From positions 1-62,833 of the forward strand of contig JAAUQD010000003.1 of the NCBI GenBank assembly GCA_012032815.1: a stretch of DNA of 62,833 bases, given 5' to 3'. The DNA is from Flammeovirgaceae bacterium. GTDB lineage: Bacteria > Bacteroidota > Bacteroidia > Cytophagales > Cyclobacteriaceae. Position 1 is the stretch's first letter; every line of letters begins with the position of its first letter. Under the pieces are notes generated by a model that saw only the letters and a list, made by a program, of their open reading frames with translations, was not told the origin of the DNA and did not search any database. Made by a program: the position numbers and the translations under genes. Shown one piece after another: positions 26,515 through 35,507 of this stretch.

Positions 26515-27000
26515 ATGATTGTTAAAACCAAAAATTACCGGCTTGAGAAGAAACAGTACATACGCTTTGCAATGCGCAACGTATTAAAACAACAGTGGTG
26601 GGTAACCTTGATAATCATAGCCATATGTTCAGGATTTATTTGGATACCCAGCATGTGGTGGTTTATTAGTGCTCTCATTGGCACCGTATTGTACTTACTT
26701 TTCTGGTGGATTCAGTTTTATGGGGTGTCTCAAATGGATCAGGGAAAGATGCTTTTCGAAAGATTTTCGTACGAAATAACAAGCCAGCAAATCGTTATGA
26801 AGATCAGTGCGCGGGAAGGGATGCCTTTAAAATGGGATCAGATTAAAAGAGCTCAGGTGGGCAAAGATCATTTTTTGTTGGTTGTCAATAAAGCTCAGAT
26901 GATTCACCTTCCATTTAAAATTTTTAATACCGATAATGAACGAAAGTTTGTCGCCAGTATTCTAAAGAATAAAGGGTTCATCAAGAGCATGCCCGGTTAA
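26515..27000 (+). CDS. YcxB-like two-helix membrane protein
   Basis: 161 residues. Two adjacent hydrophobic helices near the N-terminus (WWVTLIIIAICSGFIWIPS, and MWWFISALIGTVLYLLFWW) are followed by a soluble beta-rich domain of about 80 residues (FSYEITSQQIVMKIS, WDQIKRAQVGKDHFLLVV, MIHLPFKIF). This is the layout of YcxB-like/PH-like membrane proteins, of unknown role. It lies between nadC and recX. Confidence 0.65.
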   Translation: MIVKTKNYRLEKKQYIRFAMRNVLKQQWWVTLIIIAICSGFIWIPSMWWFISALIGTVLYLLFWWIQFYGVSQMDQGKMLFERFSYEITSQQIVMKISAREGMPLKWDQIKRAQVGKDHFLLVVNKAQMIHLPFKIFNTDNERKFVASILKNKGFIKSMPG

Positions 27001-27016
27001 ATCACTTGGCAAGAAA

Positions 27017-27487
27017 TTGGCAAAGGAAATCACACCCGAATCGGCACGCCAAAAAATAGTACGGTACTGCGCCTATCAGGAAAGATCGCATCGACAGGTT
27101 AAGGAAAAGCTCTATGGCTACGGGCTTTGGAAATCGCAGGTAGATGAAATTATAGCCTACCTTATTGAAGAGAAGTTCTTAAATGAAGAACGGTTTGCCA
27201 GGACTTTTGCCGGAGGCAAGTTCCGGATTAAAAAATGGGGGAAGATAAAAATTACAAGAGGACTGGAGTCTCATGGGCTTTCCTCTAACTGTATAAAATT
27301 GGGACTTTCTGAAATTGACAAGGAAGATTACCAAAAGACACTTAAAACTCTTTTACGAAAAAAAATGAGTGAAATCGGGACATCGAATCCGTACGTGCTG
27401 AAGCACCAACTGTCTCAATTTCTTATTCGCAAAGGATTTGAACCTGACCTGGTCTGGCGGGAGATTAATGCAATAATGCCAGATTAA
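27017..27487 (+). CDS. recX: RecX, regulator of RecA
   Basis: 156 residues made of three-helix repeats like RecX, which caps and shortens RecA filaments. Conserved patterns: ARQKIVRYCAYQERSHRQVKEKLYGYG, IIAYLIEEKFLNEERFARTFAG, GKIKITRGLESHGLSS, and DLVWREINA at the end. The most upstream start is TTG 27017, with no ATG nearby; this is consistent with the length of the family. recA is not in the window. Confidence 0.85.
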   Translation: MAKEITPESARQKIVRYCAYQERSHRQVKEKLYGYGLWKSQVDEIIAYLIEEKFLNEERFARTFAGGKFRIKKWGKIKITRGLESHGLSSNCIKLGLSEIDKEDYQKTLKTLLRKKMSEIGTSNPYVLKHQLSQFLIRKGFEPDLVWREINAIMPD

Positions 27488-27557
27488 TCGGTCCGGAAAA
27501 TTTATTTTTGAACGGTAAACTCAAATTTTAAAATCTGCGTTTACACCTTATCAAAGT

Positions 27558-28010
27558 ATGAAAACACTAATCTTCAGCTTCCTTTTAAGTCAATTGCTGC
27601 AAGGATCACCTGCCGAAATGCGGCTGACCCATTTTAATGTAAAAGATAAAATTGCCATTTCGGGGTATGATCCGGTGAGCTATTTTGAATCAAAGCCAAC
27701 AGAAGGTAAAAAAGAATTCTTTCATATTCATGAAGGAGTTCATTACTATTTCGCGTCAATAGCGAATAGAAATACCTTTAAAGCAAATCCGGAAAAATAT
27801 GAACCTGCCTATGGAGGCTGGTGTGCCTTTGCGATGGGAGATTCCGGTGAAAAAGTCAAAGTAGATCCCGAAACCTATAAAATCAGCAACGGGAAATTGT
27901 TTTTGTTTTACAATTTCTGGACAACCAATACGCTGACCAGCTGGAATAAGAATGAGCCAGGCCTGAAAGCCAGTGCAGATAAAAACTGGAACGCGATTTA
28001 TAAAAAATGA
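27558..28010 (+). CDS. YHS domain protein, exported
   Basis: 150 residues, with a signal-like N-terminus (LIFSFLLSQLLQGSPA). The core is a YHS domain: IAISGYDPVSYFE, GKKEFFHIHEGVHYYFASIANRNTFKANPEKYEPAYGG (read in parts), then WCAFAMGD. YHS domains are small metal- or heme-associated modules often near copper or mercury genes. No such genes lie here. The C-terminal half (WNAIYKK) is normal. Confidence 0.82.
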   Translation: MKTLIFSFLLSQLLQGSPAEMRLTHFNVKDKIAISGYDPVSYFESKPTEGKKEFFHIHEGVHYYFASIANRNTFKANPEKYEPAYGGWCAFAMGDSGEKVKVDPETYKISNGKLFLFYNFWTTNTLTSWNKNEPGLKASADKNWNAIYKK

Positions 28011-28068
28011 CATCCCCCATTTCACGAACTCATAATTCAATTATCTTTACCGATTAAGTTAGAAAACC

Positions 28069-28583
28069 ATGCTCAAGAACGCTGCCGGTACAATTCTTTT
28101 CAATTATCTGAAGTGCTTGAGAACATCCACGAGTCCGATTTTACAAAACCCTTGGCCACGCTGAGCCAGGCAACAATAGGACAGCATGTACGGCACACAC
28201 TGGAGTTCTTTATTTGTCTTGAAGAGGGTTTGAAAACCGGCACAGTAAATTATGACTTGAGAAATCATGATAAATTGATCGAATCAGATAGGGTGATTGC
28301 GCTTGGTGCCATTGAGAAAATAAAGAAGTTCATTTTGAATATAACCGAAAATGAAACGTTGCGCTTTGAGGTTGGGTATGATGCGCTATCCGATAACATA
28401 GCTTCAATGGATACTAACTTCAATCGTGAACTGACCTATAATATTGAGCATGCTGTTCATCACATGGCTATACTTAAAATTGCAATTCGTGAGGCAGCAC
28501 CTTACATTTCGTTACCTGCTGATTTTGGTGTGGCAGTCTCTACAATTAAATATAAAAAAGAGGAAACCGCTATACCGCAGTAG
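28069..28583 (+). CDS. DinB-like putative metalloenzyme, one frame break
   Basis: ATG 28069 opens MLKNAAGTILFN, then stops; adding one T to the run at 28097-28100 continues as QLSEVLENIHESDF and reads to 28583, about 171 residues. The helical bundle shows the DinB pattern: ATIGQHVRHTLEFFICLEEG with the first metal His pair, and NIEHAVHHMAILKIA with the last His group. Such proteins bind a metal through three His; activity is unknown. GTG 28113 could serve as a start without invoking an error, but it would remove helix 1. Confidence 0.68.
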
Positions 28584-28598
28584 TTACCCGCCTGATTC

Positions 28599-29628
28599 AT
28601 GGCGAATATTTTAAGAAGTAATTTTTTTATTCGGTTGACACACTGGGAGTACTGGCCATTTTGGGTTTTTCAATGGCCTCTTTTTTTGTATTGGATTTGG
28701 CTTTCGGTGAAAAGCCGGTCATTGCTTTTTTCAGCGCATCCAATCCGGGTATTGTCATGGGGGGAATGTTGGGGGAGTCCAAATTCACGGTGCTTGAAAA
28801 AATCCCAAAAAGCTAAAGCCGGCAGCGATTTTGGTTAATAAAGATGAACCTTTTGCTTCAATTCTTGAAAGAATCCAATCTGCAGACATAAGTTTTCCAT
28901 TTATCGCAAAACCGGATTTTGGAGAACGGGGCTGGATGGTCAGAAAGATTCATTCTGCGGATGGATTGAACGATTACATAATCAGAATTAACCAGAAATT
29001 TATCATTCAGGAATTTGTTGACCTTCCGCTTGAGTTTGGTGTGTTTTACACACGCCTCCCAAATGCTGCAACCGGAAGGGTAACTTCCATCACCGGAAAA
29101 GAAATGCTATTTGTTGAAGGCGATGGAGATCGTTCGCTTAAGGAATTAATTCTCGCCAAAGATCGATCTAAACTTCAATGGGAAACATTGAAAATTAAAT
29201 TTAAAGATAGGCTTGATCAGATTCCTGACAAAGGTGAACGAATGGAGTTGGGTTCAATCGGTAATCATTGCCTGGGCACAAAATTCCTGAACCGGAACGA
29301 TCTTATTACGGACAAGGTTTCACAAACGTTTGATGAGATCAGTAAGGGAATTGAAGGATTTTATTTTGGCCGGTATGATTTGCGAACAGCAACTGAGGAG
29401 AATCTTGAAAGTGGAGATTTTAAAGTAATGGAATTGAATGGTTGTGGAGCGGAACCTTCCCACATCTATGATCCGAAAAGTTCGGTGTGGAATGCATATC
29501 TTGATTTAATCAAGCACTGGAACACCATGTATACGATCAGCACAATTAATCATAAACAGGGAATACCCTATACAAGCTTTGCTGAAGCCAGGAAAATTTA
29601 TGCTGAGTTTAAAAAGTACACCAAATAA
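28599..29628 (+). CDS. ATP-grasp superfamily protein, two frame breaks
   Basis: Two breaks split this gene. Adding a T at 28726-28731 gives SLLFFSASNPGIVMGGMLGE; adding an A at 28807-28811 gives IPKKLKPAAILVNKDEP. The complete protein is about 343 residues. The N-terminus has a Trp/Phe-rich hydrophobic head (EYWPFWVFQWPLFLYWIWL), and the C-terminal half is an ATP-grasp ligase fold (FPFIAKPDFGERGWMV, IIQEFVDLPLEFGVFY, KVMELNGCGAEPSHI). It therefore should form an amide or similar bond with ATP. It is 5 bases upstream of a LysE-type exporter. The substrate is unknown. Confidence 0.7.
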
Positions 29629-29633
29629 TAATT

Positions 29634-30245
29634 ATGGAATACCTGTTGGTTTTTGCCTTGGGCTTATTATTCAGTTTTATTGGCTCCATTCCACCCGGTA
29701 CGATCAATCTGTCTGTTCTCCAGCTCGGGCTTGAGCAGAAGATCAGAATTGCTATGAAGTTTACGGTGGCAGCGGCTATTATCGAATATCCTTACGCCTG
29801 GATTGCCGTTCAGTTCGAGGCTTGGATTACATCAGCCCCTGTAGTGCTTGATAATTTTCAGTTAATAACGGCCATTGTGATGACGGTGCTGGGTATCCTT
29901 AATTTATGGACGGTAAGTAAACCAACAGAGTTCTACCAAAAATTTCAGGAAAGCGGATTCCGAAGAGGTATAGTCATTGCACTGCTCAATCCCCTGGCGA
30001 TTCCCTTCTGGATTGGTGTTACGGCCTACCTTAAAGCACAGGGATGGTTGCAACTTTCATCAACCGGATTATTACACAGTTATATTTTCGGGATATCCAT
30101 TGGCACACTGCTGCTACTTTCCTTGTATACGTTCCTGGCCAATAAGCTGGCTTCGATGCTGAGGCATAGCCTGTGGCTGAAGCGGGTGCCGGGTATTACG
30201 CTGCTCGTGCTGGGGGTATATGCCTTTTATATTTACTTCACGTAG
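29634..30245 (+). CDS. LysE-type amino acid exporter
   Basis: 203 residues with about six hydrophobic helices. It begins YLLVFALGLLFSFIGSIPPGTINLSVLQ, the conserved first helix of LysE/RhtB exporters (with the PG pair), and ends GVYAFYIYFT. It follows the ATP-grasp gene by 5 bases, so both are likely one operon. Such exporters move amino acids or small derivatives out of the cell. Substrate unknown. Confidence 0.78.
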   Translation: MEYLLVFALGLLFSFIGSIPPGTINLSVLQLGLEQKIRIAMKFTVAAAIIEYPYAWIAVQFEAWITSAPVVLDNFQLITAIVMTVLGILNLWTVSKPTEFYQKFQESGFRRGIVIALLNPLAIPFWIGVTAYLKAQGWLQLSSTGLLHSYIFGISIGTLLLLSLYTFLANKLASMLRHSLWLKRVPGITLLVLGVYAFYIYFT

Positions 30246-30277
30246 TCTTTAGCTTCAATTGCGTTAGCGAATTATTT

Positions 30278-30870
30278 TCAGCTGGTATCCCTGCAGATTT
30301 CCTTATACCGAAAACAATCCACCAGGTGGTCATTGACCAGCCCGCACGCTTGCAAATGAGCGTAGATAATCGTACTTCCTACAAACTTAAATCCTCTTTT
30401 TTCAGATCGGCACTTAGCGCATCCGATACTTTTGACCGCGGAGGAATCTGCTTCATGGTCTTCCATTTATTTACAATGGGTTTATTGTTCACAAAAGACC
30501 AGATATACGCATCAAACGATCCCCATTCTTTTTGCACCGCCAAAAAACATTTCGCGTTGTTTACCGCGGATCTTACTTTTAACTGATTTCTCACGATATC
30601 CGGATTCAAAAGCAGCTGACCGATTTTTTTCTCAGTGAACCGGGAAACTTTTTGCGGATCAAAATTCGCAAAAGCCTTTCGATAGCCTTCCCGTTTTTTT
30701 AAAATAGTCGACCAACTGAGCCCGGCCTGTGCTCCTTCAAGAATTAAGAATTCGAAATGTTTTTGATCATTATGAACCGGCATACCCCACTCCGTGTCAT
30801 GGTATTCAATGTATTGATCAAAGCCCAGGCTCCATGCGCATCTGTGTTTTTCAGAAATCGTTTTCTTCAT
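30278..30870 (-). CDS. tag: DNA-3-methyladenine glycosylase I, one frame break
   Basis: Removes 3-methyladenine from alkylated DNA. The N-terminal sequence CAWSLGFDQYIEYHDTEWG and the catalytic region LEGAQAGLSWSTILKKREGYR are the TAG signature. The frame derails at CTGAAAAAAGAGG; adding one A to the run (plus strand T 30397-30402) continues with RGFKFVGSTIIYAHLQA and GLVNDH to 30278. The final part contains the zinc-binding His/Cys set of the family (C and H near the start, HLQACGLVNDH at the end). Full length is about 197 residues. Confidence 0.9.
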
Positions 30871-30937
30871 ACTACAAGGTACTCAATTGACTTTTTGATT
30901 GAACATTATTTCATAACTTGGTCGAAATTCAAATTTC

Positions 30938-31459
30938 ATGAAAGCCTACGTTAGTATTCTTTGCCTATGTCTCATGTCCACCATTGCTTTATCACAAAAC
31001 GTGGATTATGATAAAAAACTAAAAGAACTGGGCATCGAATTGAAACCCCCGACACAACCGATGGCCAATTATGTCAAAGCGGTTCGTACGGGTAATCTCA
31101 TTTTTCTTGCAGGTCATGGTCCTGCAGAAGGTTCAGATTTTGGAAGAGGAAAAGTAGGCAAAGATATGACCTGGGAACAAGGGTATGAGGCGGCAAAATA
31201 TACAGGCATTTCCATTCTATCTACTTTAAAAGCAGAATTAGGCGATCTGAATAAAGTAAAGCGAATTGTTAAAGTGCTGGGCATGGTCAATTGTTCCAGC
31301 GATTTTACGGATCAGCCAAAAGTAATCAATGGTTTTTCCGATTTGATGGTTTCTGTTTTTGGTGAGAAAGGTAAGCATGCCCGATCAGCCGTGGGGATGA
31401 ATTCGCTACCCAATAATATTTCTGTTGAAATTGAAATTATTGTTGAAGTAGAAAATTAG
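30938..31459 (+). CDS. Exported RidA/YjgF-family protein
   Basis: 173 residues. A signal peptide (AYVSILCLCLMSTIALSQ) precedes a RidA fold: YVKAVRTGNLIFLAGHGPAEG, EAAKYTGISILSTLKAELG, VKRIVKVLGMVNCSSDF and HARSAVGMNSLPNNISVEIE. The Arg of HARSAVG corresponds to the catalytic Arg that binds the carboxylate of 2-aminoacrylate imines. Cytosolic RidA has no signal, so this is the periplasmic branch common in Bacteroidota; its substrate is unknown. It is convergent with the acetyltransferase, overlapping by 4 bases. Confidence 0.82.
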   Translation: MKAYVSILCLCLMSTIALSQNVDYDKKLKELGIELKPPTQPMANYVKAVRTGNLIFLAGHGPAEGSDFGRGKVGKDMTWEQGYEAAKYTGISILSTLKAELGDLNKVKRIVKVLGMVNCSSDFTDQPKVINGFSDLMVSVFGEKGKHARSAVGMNSLPNNISVEIEIIVEVEN

Positions 31460-31908
31460 TCCTTCATCCACTCATACACCTTGTAATGATTGCCATCCAT
31501 GTGCAAGTGTTCGTACACTTTTTGCGCGGCTGTATTTGATTTATCCACATACAGACGAATGCCTTTCATGTGGGAGTCATTCTTTACCTGCTCTTTAATG
31601 TAAGCATATAATTGAGAATAAATTCCTTTTCCTCTTTGATCAGGATTTACATAAACGGATTGAATCCACAATACAATTCCGTTTCTCCAATCGCTCCACT
31701 CAAACGTAGTGAGCAGGCAACCAATGATTTTTCCGTTTTTTTCGGCTACAAAATATTTTCCTTTTGATGGATCCAGGAAAACTTTAGCTACTCCTTCCAC
31801 CAAAATTAATGATTCAAGATCGAGGCCTTCCGTTTCTTTAGCCATGGCAATTTGAAAATCTACAATGGATGGCGCATCAGCGAGGAGGGCTTCTCTGATT
31901 TTGATCAT
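31456..31908 (-). CDS. GNAT-family N-acetyltransferase
   Basis: 150 residues. It shows the GNAT acetyl-CoA fold: WIQSVYVNPDQRGKGIYSQL, the pyrophosphate-binding motif A being QRGKGIYSQLY, and LYVDKSNTAAQKVYEHLHM. The acceptor substrate is unknown. Its ATG overlaps the stop of the upstream trans-sulfuration gene (ATGA), so it is translated after it. Confidence 0.82.
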   Translation of the reverse strand: MIKIREALLADAPSIVDFQIAMAKETEGLDLESLILVEGVAKVFLDPSKGKYFVAEKNGKIIGCLLTTFEWSDWRNGIVLWIQSVYVNPDQRGKGIYSQLYAYIKEQVKNDSHMKGIRLYVDKSNTAAQKVYEHLHMDGNHYKVYEWMKD

Positions 31909-33031
31909 AAGGCGCGTTGTAAGTCTTCGATCAGGTCGGTCGTTTCTTCAATACCTACGGATAATCGCAATAACTTATCACTGATGCCAACCTTTTTGCG
32001 TTCTTCAGGCGTAAGTTTAGCGTGAGAGGTTCTGGCCGGTGTACAAATAGTTGATTCCACTCCTCCCAAACTGACTGCTCGCTTAATGTATTTAAGTTTA
32101 TTGATAAACCGGGTTGGGTCACTTGTAATCTCAAATGACAACATTCCCCCAAATCCTCCCGGCATCTGTTTTTTTGCAATGGCATGTCCGGCATGATTCT
32201 TTAATCCGGGATAGAAAACTCTAGGCACCTTAGCATGTCCTTCAAGAAATTTAGCAATAGCCAGCGCATTTTTATTTTGTTGCTGCACACGCAGCACAAT
32301 GGTCTTCAGGCTGCGTTCCACCATATAACAGGTTTGCGCATCGAGGTTGCCACCAAAATGAATGGCACTTTCCCAGATTCGCTCTACCAATTTTTTAGAG
32401 GTAACAACGACACCGCAACTTAAATCACTGTGTCCGCCAATGTATTTTGTGCCGCTGTGAGTTACGATGTCAATTCCCAGATCAATCGGGTTTTGATTGA
32501 CAGGTGAGGCAAACGTATTATCAATGATGGTTATGATCCCATGCTTTCGGGCAATTTTTGCTACCGCATTGATATCCGTAATTTTCAAAAGTGGATTGGA
32601 TGGCGTTTCGATATAAATGACTTTAGTGTTCTTTTGAATAGCCTTTTCAAAAGCTGACGGATTCACTGCCGGGACCATTATATGTTCAATGCCGTATCGA
32701 TCAAGTTCGTTCAATGCAGCATGATGGGTTCCTCCATAAAGATCATCCTGAAAAATGATATGATCGCCTTTCCTGACCATAGCAAAATAGACGTCATGAT
32801 GGCGGCCATTCCGGAACTAAAGATCATCCCATCTTCACCGTTTTCCAGAGCTGCTAGTTTTTCAACAACAGCTTTTTGATTGGGTGTGTTAAAATACCGG
32901 GGATAAAAAGCACCTTCTTCATAATCGTATGCTGAAGATGGATAAACCGGAGTTACGATACCGTTGAATTGTGGATCTCCATGCGAGCCGGCATGAACAC
33001 TCTGAGTAAGTTTTGAAAGTTTGGATTTCAT
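31905..33031 (-). CDS. PLP trans-sulfuration enzyme (cystathionine beta/gamma type), one frame break
   Basis: A cystathionine gamma-synthase/lyase-family enzyme that uses PLP to handle sulfur amino acids. The frame opens with TQSVHAGSHGDPQFNGIV and derails; one T added to the run (plus strand A 32784-32787) gives SIFAMVRKGDHIIFQDDLYGG and reads to 31905. Motifs: YIETPSNPLLKITDI, DNTFASPVNQNP, and the PLP lysine in THSGTKYIGGHSDLSCG. Length 375. It may make or degrade cystathionine; the family members cannot be separated by sequence alone. Followed by a GNAT gene. Confidence 0.86.
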
Positions 33032-33200
33032 TACCTGATCGGGTTAATAATTCTTCCCTTAATATTATTACAATAGACGACAAGATGGGAAACAAAGCCG
33101 TTTTTTCTCAGCAAATTATACCGTTTTTGATGGGATATTACCTCCATGTTATTTAACTGTTAATCCCTTATTTACAGAACTTTAGGTAAATCTTTTTCGT

Positions 33201-33208
33201 TAAATTTG
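33201..33208 (+). promoter_or_regulatory. Candidate Bacteroidota -7 box before a 65-residue gene
   Basis: TAAATTTG at 33201-33208 matches the consensus TAnnTTTG and lies 26 bases before the ATG at 33234. A matching -33 TTTG is not clear. The rest of 33032-33200 contains no gene that I can see. Confidence 0.4.
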
Positions 33209-33233
33209 TTATACAACAACCACTTGTAATTAT

Positions 33234-33431
33234 ATGAGAAACTCACCTAAAATCGCTATTCAAGCTTCCCTTGAGGAATTGAATAGCACTCAGGCTGAAA
33301 AAGTTCTCCGCTATATGAAAGCGCTTTTGCGAAAGTCTGGGAAACACCGAGATTATCGCTCGTTTAAAAAAGAAGCCATGCAGGAGATCCGAAATGCATT
33401 GGGAGATAAAGGGCTGAAACTCTCAGCGTAG
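33234..33431 (+). CDS. 65-residue hypothetical cytoplasmic protein
   Basis: A small, strongly basic helical protein: SPKIAIQASLEELNSTQAEK, LRYMKALLRKSGKHRDYRSF, KKEAMQEIRNALGD. No signal peptide or membrane segment. Not recognised. The gene stands alone between the divergent sulfur enzyme and the convergent pseudouridine synthase, with a -7 box just upstream, which supports its being real. Confidence 0.55.
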   Translation: MRNSPKIAIQASLEELNSTQAEKVLRYMKALLRKSGKHRDYRSFKKEAMQEIRNALGDKGLKLSA

Positions 33432-33504
33432 AGTTTTTCCTTTCAAATGACACGGTGGATATTCAATACATATCCGGATCAATTCGTATCCTCTTTCCAT
33501 TCTG

Positions 33505-34527
33505 TTAATTGTACCTGACATAGTTTTCCCATTTGTCAAGAACACTTTTAAAATCATCAGGTAGTTCCGATTCAAACAACATGTGTTCCTTGGTGGCAGG
33601 ATGTACAAAGCCAAGGGTCTTAGCGTGAAGTGCTTGCCTGGGTATCATTTTAAAGCAGTTGTCAACAAACTGCTTGTATTTAGAAAATGTTGTTCCCTTT
33701 AAAATTTCGCTCCCTCCATATTGTGTGTCATTAAAAAGGGGATGCCCCAGAAATTTCATGTGCGCTCTTATCTGATGAGTGCGACCTGTTTCAAGTTTGC
33801 ACTCCACTAATGAAACATAACGTAATGCCTTCAGGACTTTAAAATGTGTGATGGCATTTCGCCCCATATCACCTGCCGGAAAGGCTACTGTAATTCTGCG
33901 ATCCTTTAAGCTTCGGCCTACATTAACATCGATAGTTCCTTCTGTGTTTTCAGGTTCGCCCCAAACCAGCGCCCAGTATGTTCGCTCAATGGTATGATCA
34001 TAAAATTGTTTGGCGAGGGCTGTAAGTGCTTCTTCCGTTTTACCAATCACGAGCAAGCCGGAGGTGTCTTTGTCGATCCGGTGAACCAGTCCGGGCCTTC
34101 CTTCATTGCCCGGCATTTGCGGTAAATTTTGAAAATGATAGGTCAACGCATTCACCAGCGTGCCTGTCCAGTTTTGATGGGCAGGATGAACAACCATACC
34201 TGCGGGTTTATTAACAATCAAAAGGTGGGCATCTTCATACACAATATTAAGCGGAATATTTTCAGCTATAACATCTGTATTGCGTGGTGGCTCGGGAAGT
34301 GAAACCACAACCACATCATGGGGGTGTATTTTATGATTGGGTTTAATGTCCTTGTCATTGACTTTTACAAACCCTTCGTTAATGGCGGTTTGTATTTTTG
34401 ATCGCGTCACATTTCGCAAACGATCAGCGAGGAATTTGTCGACCCTGATCAGGCTCTGGCCTGGATCAGCCACAATTCTGAAGTGTTCGAATAAATCATC
34501 ATCCAGTAATTCCTCCTCCACGCTCAT
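33505..34527 (-). CDS. RluA/RluD-family rRNA pseudouridine synthase
   Basis: 340 residues. An N-terminal S4 RNA-binding domain (RVDKFLADRLRNVTRSKIQTAINEG, read in parts) precedes the catalytic domain with VNKPAGMVVHPAHQNWTGTL and HRIDKDTSGLLV (catalytic Asp152). The enzyme isomerises specific uridines in rRNA (RluD-type: helix 69 of 23S) after transcription. It is the last gene of a leftward operon with the polyprenyl synthase, rnr and an exonuclease; its ATG shares a base with the previous stop (TGATG). Confidence 0.92.
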   Translation of the reverse strand: MSVEEELLDDDLFEHFRIVADPGQSLIRVDKFLADRLRNVTRSKIQTAINEGFVKVNDKDIKPNHKIHPHDVVVVSLPEPPRNTDVIAENIPLNIVYEDAHLLIVNKPAGMVVHPAHQNWTGTLVNALTYHFQNLPQMPGNEGRPGLVHRIDKDTSGLLVIGKTEEALTALAKQFYDHTIERTYWALVWGEPENTEGTIDVNVGRSLKDRRITVAFPAGDMGRNAITHFKVLKALRYVSLVECKLETGRTHQIRAHMKFLGHPLFNDTQYGGSEILKGTTFSKYKQFVDNCFKMIPRQALHAKTLGFVHPATKEHMLFESELPDDFKSVLDKWENYVRYN

Positions 34528-35507
34528 CAGGATTGCCTTTCAATCAATCCGACAATAAATTTTTTGAGGGCTTCCTTTTTATGACTATCGAGCTGAAGGG
34601 ATTCAAGTGACCTGAATCCGACATCAAACTGTTCGCTGATTCTCTTTTCGGTGAGTTCACGAATCTTCAGCTTGTCGTAAATGCTCTTAATAACAGCAAC
34701 TTTTTCCTTGCTATCAAATTTCTTTTTATTAATCCACGTTTTAAGAATGTCTTTGTCTTTTCCTTTGGCCTTTGACAGGGCATTAATCAACAAGAATGTT
34801 TTTTTGTTGGAAAGAATATCACCCCCAAGTTTTTTCCCAACCTTATTCGAGTTACCATAAACATCGAGCAGATCATCTTTAAGTTGAAATCCAATTCCGA
34901 TATTAATACCGAGTTCACGCAATGCTACTTGATCTTGCTTTTTTGCCCCCGCCAGAAGAGCTCCGAATTCCATGCAAAACCCGAGAAGAACAGCAGTCTT
35001 TTGGCGGATCATGTTAATGTATTCTTTTTCCGAAACCCGATTGATTTTTTCAAACTCCATGTCGGTTTGTTGGCCTTCGCAAACTTCCAGGGCCATGGCA
35101 TTGAAAATAGTCAGGGCTTCAGTCAAGATGGAGGGTTCCAGATTCAGAAACTGATCATACACTTTAACCAACATGGTATCCCCTGCAAGAATGGCTGTAC
35201 TGTTATCCCATTTTTCATGTACTGTTTTCTTTCCCCTTCGCAGTGGGGCTTCATCCATGATATCATCGTGAATGAGTGTAAAGTTGTGAAAACGCTCAAC
35301 CGTTACGGCAAATGGAATGATGCGGAGGATATCGTTTTTGTATAATCGATAACTCAACGCCACCAGCAGGGGCCTCACTCGCTTTCCGCCCAGCGCAAGG
35401 ATATAACGTTGTGCTTCATAAAGCGATTTTGGCGTACCTCCGCGATTTTGCTTTATGATTTCAGCTTCAATCCATTGAAGGTATGTAGAAATCTCTTCGC
35501 GCATCAT
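34527..35507 (-). CDS. Polyprenyl (trans-isoprenyl) diphosphate synthase
   Basis: 326 residues. Adds isopentenyl units to an allylic diphosphate to make the chain for quinones. Both aspartate-rich motifs are present: LIHDDIMDEAPLRRG (Asp81-85) and FQLKDDLLDVYG (Asp211-215), with GGKRVRPLL for IPP binding upstream. The exact chain length cannot be told. Overlaps rnr at the start (ATGA). Confidence 0.93.
   Translation of the reverse strand: MMREEISTYLQWIEAEIIKQNRGGTPKSLYEAQRYILALGGKRVRPLLVALSYRLYKNDILRIIPFAVTVERFHNFTLIHDDIMDEAPLRRGKKTVHEKWDNSTAILAGDTMLVKVYDQFLNLEPSILTEALTIFNAMALEVCEGQQTDMEFEKINRVSEKEYINMIRQKTAVLLGFCMEFGALLAGAKKQDQVALRELGINIGIGFQLKDDLLDVYGNSNKVGKKLGGDILSNKKTFLLINALSKAKGKDKDILKTWINKKKFDSKEKVAVIKSIYDKLKIRELTEKRISEQFDVGFRSLESLQLDSHKKEALKKFIVGLIERQS

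Noticed and set aside
28113-28583. DinB-like gene starting at GTG 28113 with no error
   Set aside because: It would lack helix 1 of the bundle, and a one-T repair yields a complete family-length protein from ATG 28069.
30173-30586. Open frame of 137 codons on the plus strand across lysE and tag
   Set aside because: Overlaps the end of LysE and the antisense of tag; composition is not protein-like.
34884-35345. Open frame of 153 codons on the plus strand
   Set aside because: It lies opposite the polyprenyl synthase, which has full motifs, and its own product has no family features.
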